Notes: generated by a model not told the origin, from the letters alone. Positions 1 through 11,654 are shown, counted from the first letter of the stretch. The stretch: 64,000 bases of DNA from Liolophura sinensis (GCF_032854445.1 NC_088305.1:20934955-20998954); one strand, 5' to 3'. Translations and numbers: made by a program.

Positions 1-836
1 ACATTGGGCTTGTGTTTCATATTAGAATAAAATCACCATTCAAGTCTCCAGTTAAAATTCTCTATGGACCTTGCTTCTTAATAGTCTGAATAACCAGGGG
101 ATATAACCCACATATAGCCGTGTCTCCAGCTACCGGAAGATCTCGAGTAATCGATGAGTGTAATCATACCGCTCGTATTATACAAATTGACAAGATCACA
201 ACAGGATTCAGAGGATCATTCTTTTGTCCCTGATATATGGTTTCTAGTAGTTAACTTGTCTTTAGAGATCCATTGGAGTTTCTGCACAGAGGGCTGTTAT
301 CCAGCAGCATTTGACAACTCCTGTTTTGCCATATACGAGTAATAGAAAAATACTCCACTCAGTCTATATATGAGCTACTGGGTATTAGATTGCGGATTCG
401 TGTGTGACTGGTTCAAAACGCTCAGCCTATAATCTCATTCAACTTTTATCATAGGAATTTAGTGGCCGAGTGTCTAAAGGCGGTGTGTTTCAGTCGAAGT
501 TACACTGGACATACAGGTTCCGTCCGACAAGGAATTTGTACTTTGCCGCGTTCTCATTGCTTTTCTTGGGACCTTGATGACAATACGCTGTTCACGACCG
601 TTTGCACAGTTTAACTTTCACTGAAGACTTGGCCGCCTTCCATGCGTGCAGTGTGCAGTCACACGTGGGAAAGTTCGTCAGTGGCTTACCAATGGTCTGT
701 GGTTTACCCCGCGGGCTGCGGTTTCGTTTGAATGAAACATTCTCTGTAGGGCAACAATCAAATTAGTCAAATTTTCACTCAACCCACACAATACACGGTA
801 ATCTCAACTAAAGGCACATGTACCCGAGTCCCTTAC
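1..836. other. Non-coding stretch downstream of the CEMIP-like exon
   Basis: Probably intron of the minus-strand CEMIP-like gene. I found no further exon with family motifs, no repeat array and no clear SINE. The short open frames here (for example 154-342 plus) show no recognisable motif. Confidence 0.4.
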
Positions 837-1103
837 CTGCCCACAGGTGCTTGTTGAGAAAAGTCCACGAAAGCTTTTCCTTGCCGTGTATCTCTAGGAT
901 CCCGCCATCCTGTACGCACAGGCCTTTCTTTCCGCACTCGATGTCGTAGTCTTTATCGAAGGACTTCCCTCTGAAGACGATAGTGGCCTCGCCCTCGTAA
1001 TAACACCCCTCACTGCCAATGTGGAGTGCTCCACCGTCCCTCAAGTCGATGAACTCCACGGTCAGTACGATGGGGCTCGGGCCATCATTAAAAACCAATT
1101 CCC
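837..1103 (-). CDS. CEMIP-like exon, second half of G8 domain
   Basis: Minus strand, 267 nt. The acceptor is accctag before 1103 and the donor GTAAGG follows 837. Phase is 1 at both ends. It encodes GELVFNDG, VEFIDLRDGGALHIGSEGC, EATIVFRGKS, GKKGLCVQDGGILEIHGKEK and LSWTFLNKHLWAG. The repeated GG-x-L-x-h-G pattern, the HIGSEGC box and LSWTFLNK are hallmarks of CEMIP/TMEM2. The frame is open to the splice signals at both ends. This is one of the clearest protein matches in the window. Confidence 0.82.
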
Positions 1104-3519
1104 CTAGGGTAAGGAAAGCGAATATCATGCCAGTGCTGCGCCATCACTGTTTCTAGGTGTCGGAACAGACATTCGCGTCCCAGTCGTCAACCAAAATGAT
1201 TGTTTCGTGTAAATAATCACAAGACAATTTCTCACAAGTTTAATGTTATGTTTTGCGACAGGAAATTTGTATTTAACTTTTATGTAGATGCATACAAATA
1301 GCAAGCACCGTCATTGTCATCTATAACTCAGTTACAGAAAGAATGGTTTGAGTTTTTAAATGACAAATCATTGCCTTACATTTTGGTCTTGTAACATAAG
1401 ACAGTTAAGATTAGGTTTTGAATTCAATTTGGTTACTTTGGAGTTTTACTGAACAGAAAACACTACATGAAATGACCGGTGCCCGGATCATGCAAGTGTA
1501 AAATGACAGCGGTTAGCGGTCATGTGAGTAAATTGTTTATCGATCATGCATACTATAGTGATAACAAACAGGGTATATTTATAATAAATTTGCTGACATT
1601 TTGGGTTGCTGTGAATTTAATTGTATAGATAAACAGCTCTCTTCTGACAGTAAATTTTACAGCCAATTGGGTAGATACTTGAGTTACATAGGCTGATAGG
1701 CAAGGTGCTGGAAACGTACAACATCGTCGTATGTTTCTTCATCGCCATAGTGCTGTAAATATGCAAATGCCAATATGAAATACAACAAAATGATGATTTT
1801 TTGTTATTTATTTGATTGGTGCTTACGCCGTAGTCAGGAATACAAAATGATGTAAAGATACCGCTAAAATGGGTGTATGCAAATCGATGGTATGTCAGTT
1901 CCGTGAACCTAGCACTAGTACTTGTATTTTGCAAATCTACTTGTTTATGTAAAGCGATTCTTTGTCTTGAAATACAACCAGATAAAATGTGTACAGTGTA
2001 TAGGTGTGTTCATATACAGACATCTTCTATAGTGGATAGGTGTGTGCATATACAGACATCTTGTACAGTGTATAGGTGTGTTCATATACAGACATCTTGC
2101 ACAGTGTATAGGTATGTTTATACAGAGACACCTTGTACTGTGTATAAGAGTGTTCATATACAGACATCTTTCACAGTGTATAGGTGTGTTTATACAGAGA
2201 CATCTTGTACAGTGTATAGGTGTATTCATATACAGACATCTTTTACAGTGTATAGGTATGTTTATGTACAGGCATCTTGTAGTGTGTATAGGTGTCTTCA
2301 TATACAGACTTCTTGTACAGTGTAAAAGTACGTTTATACACAGATATCTTGTACCATGTATGAGTTTGTTCATATACAGACATCTTTCACAGTGTATAGG
2401 TGTGTTCATATACAGACATCTGGTACAGTGTATAGGTGTGTTCATGTACAGACCTCTTGTACAGTGTATAGGTGTTTCCATATACAGACATCTTTTACAG
2501 TGTATAGGTATGTTTATACAGACATCTTGTACAGTGTATAGGTGTGTTCATATACAGGCATCTTGTACAGTGTATAGGTGTGTTCATATACAGACATCTT
2601 GTACAGAGAATATGTATATTTATACAGACATCTTGTACGGTGTATAGGTATGTTTATACACAGATATCTTGTAAAGTGTATAGATGTGTGCATATACAGA
2701 CATCTTGTAGAGTGTATAGGTGTATTCATATACAGACATCTGGTAGAGTGTATAGGTGTGTTCATAGAACAGGCATCTTGTACAGTGTATAGGTGTGTTT
2801 ATACAGACATCTTGACCAGTGTATAGGACGTTCATACAGAGACATCTTGAACAGTGTAAAAGAGTATTTATATACAGACATATTGTAGAGTGTATAAGTA
2901 TGTTTACACACAGGCATGTTGTACAGTGTATAGGTGTGTTTATACAGAGACATCTTGTACAGAATACTCTTGTATAAGAGTGTCCATATACAGGCATCTT
3001 GTACAGTGTAAAGGTGTGCTCATGTACAGACATCTTGTACAGTCTTATAGGTGTGTTTATACAGAGAGACATCTTGTACAGTGTATAGGTGTGTTTATAT
3101 ACAGACATATTGTAGAGTGTATAGGTATGTTTACACACAGGCATGTTGTACAGTGTATAGGTATGTTTATACAGAGACATCTTGTACAGTGTATAGGTCT
3201 ATTCATATACAGACATCTTGTAGAGTGTATTGGTAGGTTTATACACAGACGTCTTGTACAGCGTATAGGTGTGTTTATATACGGAAATCTTGTGTTTATA
3301 TACAGAAGTCTTTTATATATGTATGTTAGCGATTTGTCAGAATATGTTTTGCATGCTTCTCATTACATTCTGTCTCACCCCCGTCTTTAATGTAAATTGA
3401 TTTAAGTTCCACGGAGGTCTCCAGCCTGTATCTCATTCCCTCGCCAATGACCACGTCCTTCGTCCGATCGTTCTCAGGTGTCCACGACGTCAGGCCTGGG
3501 TCTTCCGACGGACATTTGG
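837..3519 (-). CDS. CEMIP/TMEM2-like protein, partial gene (two exons of the N-terminal G8 region)
   Basis: Two minus-strand exons, 3519-3379 then 1103-837, join in phase 1 across an intron of about 2.3 kb. The joined product runs from KCPSEDPGLTSWTPEN through IYIKDGGELVFNDG to HIGSEGCYYEGEATIVF and LEIHGKEKLSWTFLNKHLW. This is the order and wording of the G8 domain at the mature N-terminus of CEMIP (KIAA1199) and TMEM2 (CEMIP2), animal proteins tied to hyaluronan binding and breakdown, secreted or type II membrane. Only about 135 residues of a family protein that is usually over 1,300 residues are visible. The signal or membrane-anchor exon upstream (above 3519) and the later exons (below 837) were not found. 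CEMIP and CEMIP2 cannot be told apart from this fragment. The gene points away from the peroxidase gene. Confidence 0.8.
1104..1980. other. Intron of the CEMIP-like gene, unique part
   Basis: AT-rich sequence between the exon ending at 1103 and the 36-bp array. The only recognised item is a short piece of SINE family A tail at about 1804-1843 (minus orientation). The reading frames show no protein motif. Confidence 0.4.
1985..3310. repeat. 36-bp minisatellite
   Basis: About 35 diverged copies of a 36-bp unit that begins gtgtataggtgtgttcatat and continues acagacatcttgtaca. Because 36 is a multiple of three, it creates long open frames on both strands (12-residue repeats such as TVYRCVHIQTSC). 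These are products of the period, not genes. The array sits inside the intron of the CEMIP-like gene and ends roughly 70 bases from the exon boundary at 3379. Confidence 0.9.
3379..3519 (-). CDS. CEMIP-like exon, start of G8 domain
   Basis: Minus strand. An AG acceptor precedes 3519 (tttcatttcag) and a GTGAG donor follows 3379. The exon enters in phase 1 and leaves in phase 1. It encodes KCPSEDPGLTSWTPEN followed by DVVIGEGMRYRLETSVEL and KSIYIKDGG: the Cys-Pro, Trp-x-Pro and repeated beta-strand pattern of the first part of G8. The frame is open over the whole exon. The other two frames contain stops near the start. Upstream on this strand lies a 30-bp minisatellite, so the preceding exon must be more distant. 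Confidence 0.78.
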
Positions 3520-3686
3520 CTGAAATGAAAAATCACTCTCTGAGTGCAGTGTCTTGAATTTCTTTTTAACCATAGCTACACACACCTCTAGCACCAAGGA
3601 CGGCCTTCCAAGCATCACTTTGAGCCCGCAACCTGTAGTTTTAACGCTAAGTACCTTCACATGAGCTTCCCAGCGACAGAATGAAT

Positions 3687-4146
3687 ATTGACAGACATAC
3701 ACAATCGTCACAGAAGAGTGACAGACATACGCAATCCTCACAAAAGAGTGATAAACATACAAAACCGTCACAGACGAGTGACAGACATGCACAATCGTCT
3801 CAGAACAGTGATAGACATACGCAATCGTCATAAAAGCGCGATAGACGTACACAATCGTCACAGAAGAGGGATAGACATGCGCAATAGTCACAGAGCTGTG
3901 ATAGACATACACAACCGTCAAAAAAGAGCGATAGGCATAACAATTGTCTCAGAACAGTGATAGACATACACCTTCGTCACAGAAGAGTGATAGACATACA
4001 CAATCGTCACAGAAGAGTGATAGACATACACTATCGCCACAAAAGCGTTATAGACATACACAATCTTCACAAAGGCGTGATACACTTACACAAACGCCAC
4101 AAAGGCGTGATAGACACACACAATCTGCACAAAGGCGTGATAGACA
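3687..4146. repeat. 30-bp minisatellite
   Basis: About 15 copies of a 30-bp unit (gacatacacaatcgtcacag, then aagagtgata). It lies just upstream, in transcript orientation, of the first recognised CEMIP-like exon. The open frames of 10-residue repeats on both strands are by-products of the period. Confidence 0.88.
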
Positions 4147-4179
4147 GGGCGAGTTAATCCTACCAAACTGCAGAAGTAG

Positions 4180-4385
4180 TATACCGAAGACACCAGACAT
4201 GACACGCCACCCAGTCATATTGTACTGAAACCGGATCAAGCAGTCCTGGTTTCGTGCTCTAACCCGCAGAGCAGAGACCAAGCGAAGCAGCAACAGGTAG
4301 CATTTTTAAAGTCTTTGGGATAACCCAGGTCTCCCGACTTAGATAGTGACGCTCTAACAATTAGGCCACTGAAGCGGTTAGGAAA
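4180..4385 (-). mobile_element. SINE family B copy (minus orientation)
   Basis: Contains the recurrent block ccgaagacaccagacatgac, then a tRNA-like head near ggtctcccgacttagatagt and ggccactgaagc when read on the minus strand. The same block recurs at about 11.56, 19.49 and 32.45 kb in either orientation. It directly abuts the 30-bp array and a family A copy. Confidence 0.6.
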
Positions 4386-4450
4386 TTGGGTGAATGTAGG
4401 TCTTACATACATGTCCAGTTATAACATCATTGGATTTCATGGGACTGTTT

Positions 4451-4641
4451 TAATTTATTTATCTATTTGAATGGTGTTTTACGCCGTACTCAAGAATATT
4501 TCACTTATACAACGGCGGCCAGAATTATGGTGGGAGCCCGAGAAAAACTGGCAGACCTTACCATTTACGGTGGGAGAGGAAGCAAGCATTAGCAGAACTT
4601 GAGGTCACAGCGACCGAATTGGTGAGAGGCTTATGTGTAAC
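4451..4641 (-). mobile_element. SINE family A copy (minus orientation)
   Basis: Starts with a ttta-rich tail, then the conserved block tgttttacgccgtactcaag and aatatttcacttatac, then ggcggccag-attatggtggga, ending in the head region near accgaattggtgagaggc. The middle is shortened relative to the fullest copy at 11989-12240. Confidence 0.75.
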
Positions 4642-5011
4642 TAACTTGCATCCAAATTATGTAGGATTTTTTGGTTTTCATATACAGATATATGTTAAGT
4701 GTGTATCCGATCCATTTGGCTATCAGTCAGGAAACGATAGCTGGCTTAGAAAACATTGTATTTTAGAACACAAATTTACTAAAGTTCCGGGATATATAAA
4801 ACGTAATGAAGCTTACCGTAAAATGCACTTGACCGAGGCATCGCTAAGGCATGCCATAGAATTACACATAACGTGGCGTACGTCGACATTCTGCCTTCTA
4901 TCTAAACGTGGGAAAAGCGTGGAGTTTTGCAGCAAGGTGTTTCAGAAAGAAACCCACTTTATAAAACAAAACTCTGGACGGTGGACAAGTCCTTTAGACA
5001 AAAAACATTAA
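4619..5011 (+). CDS. Unrecognised 130-codon open frame
   Basis: An open frame that begins inside the SINE head and continues through unique sequence. The product is mixed and not low in complexity (for example WLRKHCILEHKFTKVPGYI), with several Cys and Lys/Arg, but I do not recognise a family. There is no clear signal peptide or splice evidence. It may be a chance frame or a remnant of a mobile-element protein. Confidence 0.15.
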   Translation: MVRGLCVTNLHPNYVGFFGFHIQIYVKCVSDPFGYQSGNDSWLRKHCILEHKFTKVPGYIKRNEAYRKMHLTEASLRHAIELHITWRTSTFCLLSKRGKSVEFCSKVFQKETHFIKQNSGRWTSPLDKKH

Positions 5012-5975
5012 AAATGTGAAAAATCCGAAATTTGCTTTGGGATTAGACGTAATCGCACATTTATACCTGGCAATCGCTCGTTAAGATGTTTATTTGCCTT
5101 GCAACCAATGTTGTGTGAAAAAAACGCCACACGTCTACAGTGTAACTAGCCACAGCCGTACATGAGGCAAACAGAGCTTAAACCGGTTCCTTTGAAAAAA
5201 GGCGACATAAAAATTTGATTGTGTGTCACGAGATGTTGACTTTGCCGGTCACAGAGCCAAAGCAATCACAGTTGGACCGGTAATATAATTTAGAAGAAGC
5301 ACAATTTTTGCGTTGTTCCAAACGAGTGTTCCAAATACTCAGGGAGATGGTGAATAGGAATCTACAGGTGGGAAGGTGGGTAGGTGGTGGGGAGGGGGTG
5401 TTATGTGTGTGTGTTGGGGGAGGGGGGTGCAAACTAGTACCGCAGTACCGAACGTCGCTGACATTTTAAATGACGCCTGATTCATGAAAACGACTACAAG
5501 GGATACCACTTTCCTTTGTGAACTTCTCAAGTTCAAAAATGTACAGCTCCACAGTTTTCTCCACCGTGTGTCTAGTCTAAATAACTTCTCGTAATACTTT
5601 TTTCAGACGCCCATGATATAATAAATGTAATCTAACATAGCTGTCTCTGGAACATTTCTGACAGGTCACATGGTGCGGTAGGATGTTTTTTACCTTCAAC
5701 GATAAAAGAGTGCGAACGCCCCTGTTCTTTAACATTTCCTATGTAAAAACGTCCAATTTGGCCAGGATTTCTGCTTCTTCATAAAATTCTCACAGTACGG
5801 GTATAAATAACAACGTTTGATTGGTCGACATCGCTTGTGTATTGAGCTTCAAAAGGTTCCTCTGTGTAGATAGAGGTGTCCAAAAGATATAGGTCCTAAA
5901 ATAGGTACTCCACAAACACGTGTAATTGTGGAACGCTTTAGACGCATTGTGTCTGTTTTTCTGACACTTGTTCAT
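5012..5975. other. Intergenic sequence with a dispersed-repeat fragment
   Basis: A GT-rich stretch lies at about 5366-5430. The part at about 5480-5610 resembles 29270-29400 (shared actctcaag-like and ctctaaataacttnt blocks), so a dispersed repeat is present. No gene was recognised. Confidence 0.4.
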
Positions 5976-5977
5976 TC

Positions 5978-6052
5978 AATATTTATTTATTGATTTATTT
6001 ATTTATTTGATTAGTGCTTTACGTTTTATTCAAGAATATTTCATTTGACCAA
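5978..6052 (-). mobile_element. SINE family A tail fragment
   Basis: A (ttta)n tract followed by gattagtgctttacg and tattcaagaatatttcattt: only the 3-prime tail of family A, minus orientation. Confidence 0.6.
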
Positions 6053-6132
6053 ATGACTGACAACACATCCTTATCTGTAAATGTCATTACGTATTAGTAA
6101 CAATATGGTAAAACTAAAGTAATCCACTATAT

Positions 6133-6369
6133 AAGTTGGTTAGCGCGCTACCGCAGCGTAATGACTCAGGAACCTCTTACCAATGCTGTCGCCCCGGCTC
6201 ACGTTGGCTTCCTCCGCGGCTGTATGTGGGGAATGCCTGACAGCAACCTGTGGATGGTCGTGGGTTTCCCCTGTGTTCTGTCTGGTTTCCTCCCACCATA
6301 ATGCTGGCCGCCGTCATATAGATGACATATTCTTGAGTACGGCGTAAAACACCAATCAAGTAAATAAAT
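6133..6369 (+). mobile_element. SINE family A copy (plus orientation)
   Basis: Runs from agttggttagcgcgctaccg (box A side of a tRNA-like head) through catggtcgtgggtttcccc-like sequence and cctcccaccataatgctggc to tacggcgtaaaacaccaatc and an ataaa tail. It is nearly full length, with the box B region degraded. Confidence 0.75.
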
Positions 6370-6454
6370 GGAATAATTAGATTGCCAGTCATCCTCCTAA
6401 GAGCTCAAGCTCAGCTTTCCGTGCTCGCTTTTCCTCAGTGCCAAAACTAACTAT

Positions 6455-6800
6455 GCTAAGAAATCATAGCTAAGAACAATGCTAAGGTCACTGGGATCAA
6501 GGCGATAAGAGTGGAATCAATGTCAGATAACACACAAATTCTGTCTTTACTTTTGTTTCCATTATTACTTGATACGCATGCGTTCTTTTTATTTAAAATA
6601 TGTACGGAAACAATTTTATTGACTAAAACGTCGCACAGGTCAGACTTGTCTTGTAGTAGAAGAGTTGTAAAGCGAACATAGAGAGTGGCGCATTCGCTCA
6701 ACGGAGTGTGATCTTCGGTAAATGATTTCCAAAGTACTGTCGACGTACAGCCACACCTAGGTATGAAATCCACGTTCTGTTGAGCATGCAAAATTGTGAG
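6455..6800. repeat. Dispersed repeat, middle-repetitive family
   Basis: Resembles 32640-32950: both have a gctaaggtcantgggntca block, a tgtttctn-ttantacttgatacncatgc-like block and a tgtaaagcga block in the same order and orientation. The class is unknown. Confidence 0.45.
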
Positions 6801-7465
6801 AGCTCCAAATGCATGCACACATATTAGAAGTTACATGCTCGTATGATAAATCTGTCGCAATATATAAATATATATATAAAGCCTAGCATTACTGATAAAA
6901 CACTCTTGAGGATTAAGGAAGCATAAAAGTGAGTGGATTGACAGCACACAATTATTAAACATTTCTGCTGGACAAGATGATTATACATTGAGACGATGGG
7001 TGAGTGAATGCTTGGGGTTTAACGTTGGAGGAAATAAGTGGTGACACTCCCATTGCTCACTTTTTCTTATAAACATGCAGGCTACACCCTTAAGCAACAT
7101 TTCGTAACAACATTTTCTCGTTTACTTTCAATTATTTTTTTATTTTATTTTTTTTTTTTTTTCAGCTTTCGAAAAATAGTCTAGTAAAATATTAGATTGA
7201 ATGATTACAAACATAACCTTCTTTTAAACTATTTTATTTTGTGGCACGATATTACTGCGGGTTATGAAGCAATGACATGAAATGAAATTAACACGTGATG
7301 GATGCGTTCAACTGACAAAGAACACAATTCGTGCAGAACGAAATGCGCTGTCACAAGAAAAGGCAATTGAATGCATTGGTATGTAATCATTGCTGCCGAC
7401 TACGCTTATGCTCTATTCTTAGTGTCGGCTGATTAAGCATGCACGAGTGCATGGATTGCACCACA
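6800..7465. other. AT-rich intergenic sequence
   Basis: No gene, array or recognised mobile element was seen. A T-rich tract lies at 7134-7164. Confidence 0.4.
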
Positions 7466-7755
7466 TTTATTTATTTATTTATTTATTTATTTATTTGATT
7501 GGTGTTTTACGCCATTCTCAAGAATATTTCACTTGTACGACAGTGGCCACCCTTATCTCAAATCTCATAGCCGGGGGAAAGCATATTGATTCAGGAGTCC
7601 CTCACCAATGTCAGTTCCAGGTTGTACGTTGGAAGGTTTTCAGCAACCTACAGATGGTCGTGGGTTTCCCTCTAATTCCTCCCGGTTCAATCCCACCATA
7701 ATGCTGACCGTCGTATAAGTGAAATATTCTTGAAGATGGCGTAAAACACCAGTAT
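7466..7755. mobile_element. Inverted pair of SINE family A fragments
   Basis: 7466-7580 is a minus-orientation tail with (ttta)n and tgttttacgcc-ttctcaag. About 7592-7755 is a plus-orientation copy from ctcaccaatg through cagatggtcgtgggtttccc to ggcgtaaaacaccag. The two tail ends point outwards. Confidence 0.7.
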
Positions 7756-8019
7756 AATTAAGTATTAATCCTGGTGCCTAAGTTCATACACCACTTAAAG
7801 AACCGATACTAGAACAATTTAAATGAAAGTGAATATTATTGAGCGTGACATAAAACATGGACTATTTATTTGTTTATTTTTAGTTATTAGTTCAGTTATT
7901 TACTCTATTTCTTTGAGGAGGTTTTTGTAACGAACCTGGTGAATTCAGTGGACAACAATCAGAACATAGCTTCATGTGAAATATATTCTTATGTGTACAT
8001 TACGAAATTTTCAGTGTAA

Positions 8020-8155
8020 TATTTTACACAACAGCTAGGAGAGCAAAATTAGAACAGCGACGGCAGTTTAATAGGTGACAAATAGTCACTCGTCATTGGT
8101 GAATTCAGGCCTCTCATCTGCTTAATTCAGTTTTATCCCAACTGTTCATATAAAT
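8020..8155. repeat. Dispersed repeat family C copy
   Basis: Shares agagcaaaattagaacagcg, acggcagt-t-ata and ttttatcccaactgttcata with a copy at about 38155-38290, and more weakly with 24190-24310 and 26580-26700. The element type is unknown. Confidence 0.45.
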
Positions 8156-8214
8156 GATTAAAAGGTAGGAACATATCCATGTTTCCTAAACCCTAAGACC
8201 TACAATGTAAGCCA

Positions 8215-9935
8215 CAGTTCTACAGTGCGCTGAAGGCAAATTTCTACACTAAGGTGTAGTGTAAGTACTGTTCTACACTGTGTAGTGTAAGTACTGTTCT
8301 ACACTGTGGTGACGGCAGATTCCTACCCTAAGGTGTAGTGTAAGCTACAGTTCTACACTGTGGTGAAGGCAGATTTCTACCCTAAGATGTAGTGTAAGCT
8401 ACAGCTCTGCACTGTGGTGACGGCAGATTCCTACACTAAGGTGTAATGTAAGCTACAGTTCTACACTGTGGTGACGGCAGATTCCTACGGTAAGATGTAG
8501 TGTAAGCTACAGCTCTACACTGTGGTGACAGCAGACTCCTACAATAAGATGTAATGTAAGCTACAGTTCTACATTCTGGTGAAGGCAGATTCCTACGGTA
8601 AGATGTAGTGTAAGCTACAGCTCTACACTGTGGTGACGGCAGATTCATACGGTAAGATGTAGTGTAAACCACAGTTCTACACTGTGGTGACGGCAGACTC
8701 CTACAATAAGATGTAATGTAAGCTACAGTTCTACACTGTGGTGACGGCAGATTCCTACGGTAAGATGTAGTGTAGACCACAGCTCTACACTGTGGTGTCG
8801 GCAGATTCCTACGGTAAGATGTAGTGTAGGCTACAGCTCTACACTGTGGTGTCGGCAGATTCCTACGGTAAGATGTAGTGTAAGCTACAGCTCTACACTG
8901 TGGTGTCGGCAGATTCCTACGGTAAGATGTAGTGTAAGCTACAGCTCTACACTGTGGTGAGGGCAGATTCCTACGGTAAGATGTAGTGTAAGCTACAGCT
9001 CTACACTGTGGTGTCGGCAGATTCCTACGGTAAGATGTAGTGTAAGCTACAGCTCTACACTGTGGTGTCGGCAGATTCCTACGGTAAGATGTAGTGTAAG
9101 CTACAGTTCTACACTGTGGTGACGGCAGATTCCTACAATAAGATGTAATGTAAGCTACAGCTCTACACTGTGGTGTCGGCAGATTCCTACGGTAAGATGT
9201 AGTGTAAGCTACAGCTCTACACTGTGGTGTCGGCAGATTCCTACGGTAAGATGTAGTGTAAGCTACAGCTCTACACTGTGGTGACGGCAGATTCCTACGG
9301 TAAGATGTAGTGTAAGCTACAGCTCTACACTGTGGTGACGGCAGATTCCTACAATAAGATGTAGTGTAAACCACAGTTCTACATTCTGGTGACGGCAGAT
9401 TCCTATACTAAGGTGTAGTGTAAGCTACAGTTCTACACTGTGGTGACGGCAGATTCATACGGTAAGATGTAGTGTAAGCCACAGTTCTACACTGTGGTGA
9501 CGGCAGACTCCTATACTAAGGTGTAGTGTAAGCTACAGCTCTACACTGTGGTGACGGCAGATTCCTACAATAAGATGTAGTGTAAACCACAGTTCTACAC
9601 TGTGGTGACGGCAGATTCCTATACTAAGGTGTAGTGTAAGCTACAGTTCTACACTGTGGTGACGGCAGATTCATACGGTAAGATGTAGTGTAAGCCACAG
9701 TTCTACACTGTGGTGACGGCAGACTCCTACAATAAGATGTAATGTAAGCTACAGTTCTACATTCTGGTGAAGGCAGATTCCTACGGTAAGATGTAATGTA
9801 AGCTACAGTTCTACACTGTGGTGAAGGCAGATTCCTGCAGTAAGATGTAGTGTAAGCTACAGTTCTACACTGTGGTGACGGCAGACTCCTACAATAAGAT
9901 GTAGTGTACGCCACAGTTCTAGTGACGGCAGATTT
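8215..9935. repeat. 54-bp minisatellite
   Basis: About 32 copies of a 54-bp unit (gtgtaagctacagctctaca, ctgtggtgacggcagattcc, tacggtaagatgta). Two stretches, about 9402-9510 and 9618-9726, are near-identical and lie 216 bp (four units) apart, so higher-order duplication is present. The 312-codon minus frame of 18-residue repeats is a by-product of the period. Confidence 0.92.
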
Positions 9936-11100
9936 GAAACATATTCATTATCCGATAATTCGATAATTCATATTTTCTTATGTTGACTCTTCCAATGTTG
10001 TGCCATAGATCTGGGTAACTTCGGTACGCTAACAACGAAGCGCAGCGAGATCTAAACAATAGAAGTCTGCTCTTACCTTATCTGTACTAGTATACTTAAT
10101 TTTACATTTACATTAATGTTATCGATGCGGCATCCCACCACTTTAAAAAGGATACTGATTTTAGTTAAGCATACGACACTGTTTGTAATGTCCCTAAGCT
10201 ATAATTATACAGTGAAACAGGATGTGTTTTAAATTGGCCAAGATTTTATAAGACGGAGGCATTTAAAAAAAAAGTTACGAGAAAATGATTTTGCGAGAGT
10301 TTTGTGAAAGAGAGCTCTGCTCTTCATTATTTACTTTATATGAATATCCTGATCATTTTAGCTATTTATATGGAATTGGTTTTTTCTAACTTAATTCATT
10401 AGCTTTAGATTGTAATCAGCTCAGTAAAGAGGCCCAGAAAAAAAGTAAAAAGATAACACCTTTAATGCAATTGATCTGAGAGCGTTTTCTTACAAAGGCC
10501 AGTATTTTTTCAAAACTAAAAAGAATATATGGCTGTTTATTTTATATGCCCAAATATAGACATTACTTCTGCGTAGTTAACTTAGAAAGAGTCAAAGATT
10601 CATCCACGTTCCAGTGAATCACATTAAAAATTACAAATATTTCAATGAAGAAAAACATAACAGCCACAAAGTGTGAGCCGATCTTTCGTCGAGCACATAA
10701 AAACGCTCCCTTAGGCCCTTCGTAAAATTTCATTTCTGTGTTAAATTTGTTTATAAGCCGCATACATTATTAAAGAGAATGTTGCAATTTACCTTGCTGT
10801 TATGCTGTCACAGTAAATACATGTTTGTTCATCCATGCAAGACCACGGTGTTTGTATTTTTTCCACGATTTATGTGTTTATAAATACCTGGATTCGCCGT
10901 GGCGTTTCACTCGTTATGGAGTTGAGTCCAGAGGGATTCCGAGGTGCATACGACAAGAACTCTATAGTGTGGTAATCACATCGGACTGCAGCTATTCATT
11001 CAAAATGCGGTAAGTCACTCCCTTGTTTAACCGTTTAATGTAATCTAATTACATTTAGAGTAAGTTTCAATCACCACAGGCATGTTTTGCCATGACCATG
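9936..11100. other. Unique AT-rich intergenic sequence
   Basis: No recognised element. The frame at 10825-11013 ends near a GTAAGT (about 10996-11017) but does not match the phase of the first recognised peroxidase exon, so I do not call it an exon. Confidence 0.4.
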
Positions 11101-11139
11101 CATGGCTCCGTTTTGTAATCATCGTGTGTCTTCTTTGAA

Positions 11140-11290
11140 ATCAACACATGGGTCAGTTTTGCAACCAGAGCGGGTCCGTTTTACAAACAATGCTTGGATC
11201 AGTTTTACAACACATGGGTCAGTTTTGCAACCAGAGCGGGTCTGTTTTACAAACAATGCTTGGATCAGTTTTACAACATGTGGGTCACTT
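11140..11290. repeat. Short tandem duplication of about 65 bp
   Basis: The block acacatgggtcagttttgca, accagagcgggtc-gttttac, aaacaatgcttggatcag occurs twice in a row, and a third partial copy follows at about 11276-11310. Confidence 0.75.
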
Positions 11291-11312
11291 TTGCAGTCAT
11301 GGTTGGTCTGTT

Positions 11313-11390
11313 TTATGATCATATTGCTGGCCGTCATAAGTGAAACATTCTTTAGTACGGCGTTAAACATCAGTCAACCATAAATAAATA
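11313..11390 (+). mobile_element. SINE family A tail fragment
   Basis: tgctggccgtcataagtgaa, then acggcgttaaacatcagtca and an ataaata tail. Confidence 0.6.
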
Positions 11391-11439
11391 ACCTCCGGAG
11401 AATCTTGGGTATTCCCCGACATCTCCCCGGTATGTTTGT

Positions 11440-11645
11440 ATCCTTGGGTATTTATCGTCGTACTTAACATCTTTTCAGTCATACGACGACTGGGAGATAC
11501 TGAGTCTTTTTGTGGCAGGGCGAATCCATGCCGCCAAAGTGCTACTGCCAATGAATTATCATGCTGAAGACACCAGACATGACACCCTATACCCAGTCAT
11601 GAGGTGCATGTGTGACTGGACACGGGTTTGATCCTAGCTATAGAT
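11440..11645 (-). mobile_element. SINE family B copy
   Basis: Minus orientation: the tail (cgtcgtacttaacatctttt, cagtcatacgacgac) comes first, then gctgaagacaccagacatga, then the box B-like acacgggtttgatcctagc. It is followed at once by a family A fragment in plus orientation. Confidence 0.65.
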
Positions 11646-11654
11646 CTCTCCACT

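Noticed and set aside
1873-3390. Several 100-200-codon frames on both strands
   Set aside because: All within the 36-bp array in the CEMIP-like intron.
8436-9374. 312-codon minus-strand frame of 18-residue repeats (AYTTSYRRNLPSPQCRAV type)
   Set aside because: Entirely made of the 54-bp minisatellite; period divisible by three keeps frames open; no flanking exon signals or unique protein sequence.
10825-11013. Possible upstream exon ending at GTAAGT
   Set aside because: Donor phase does not match the phase-0 entry of the exon at 12756, and the product shows no signal peptide.
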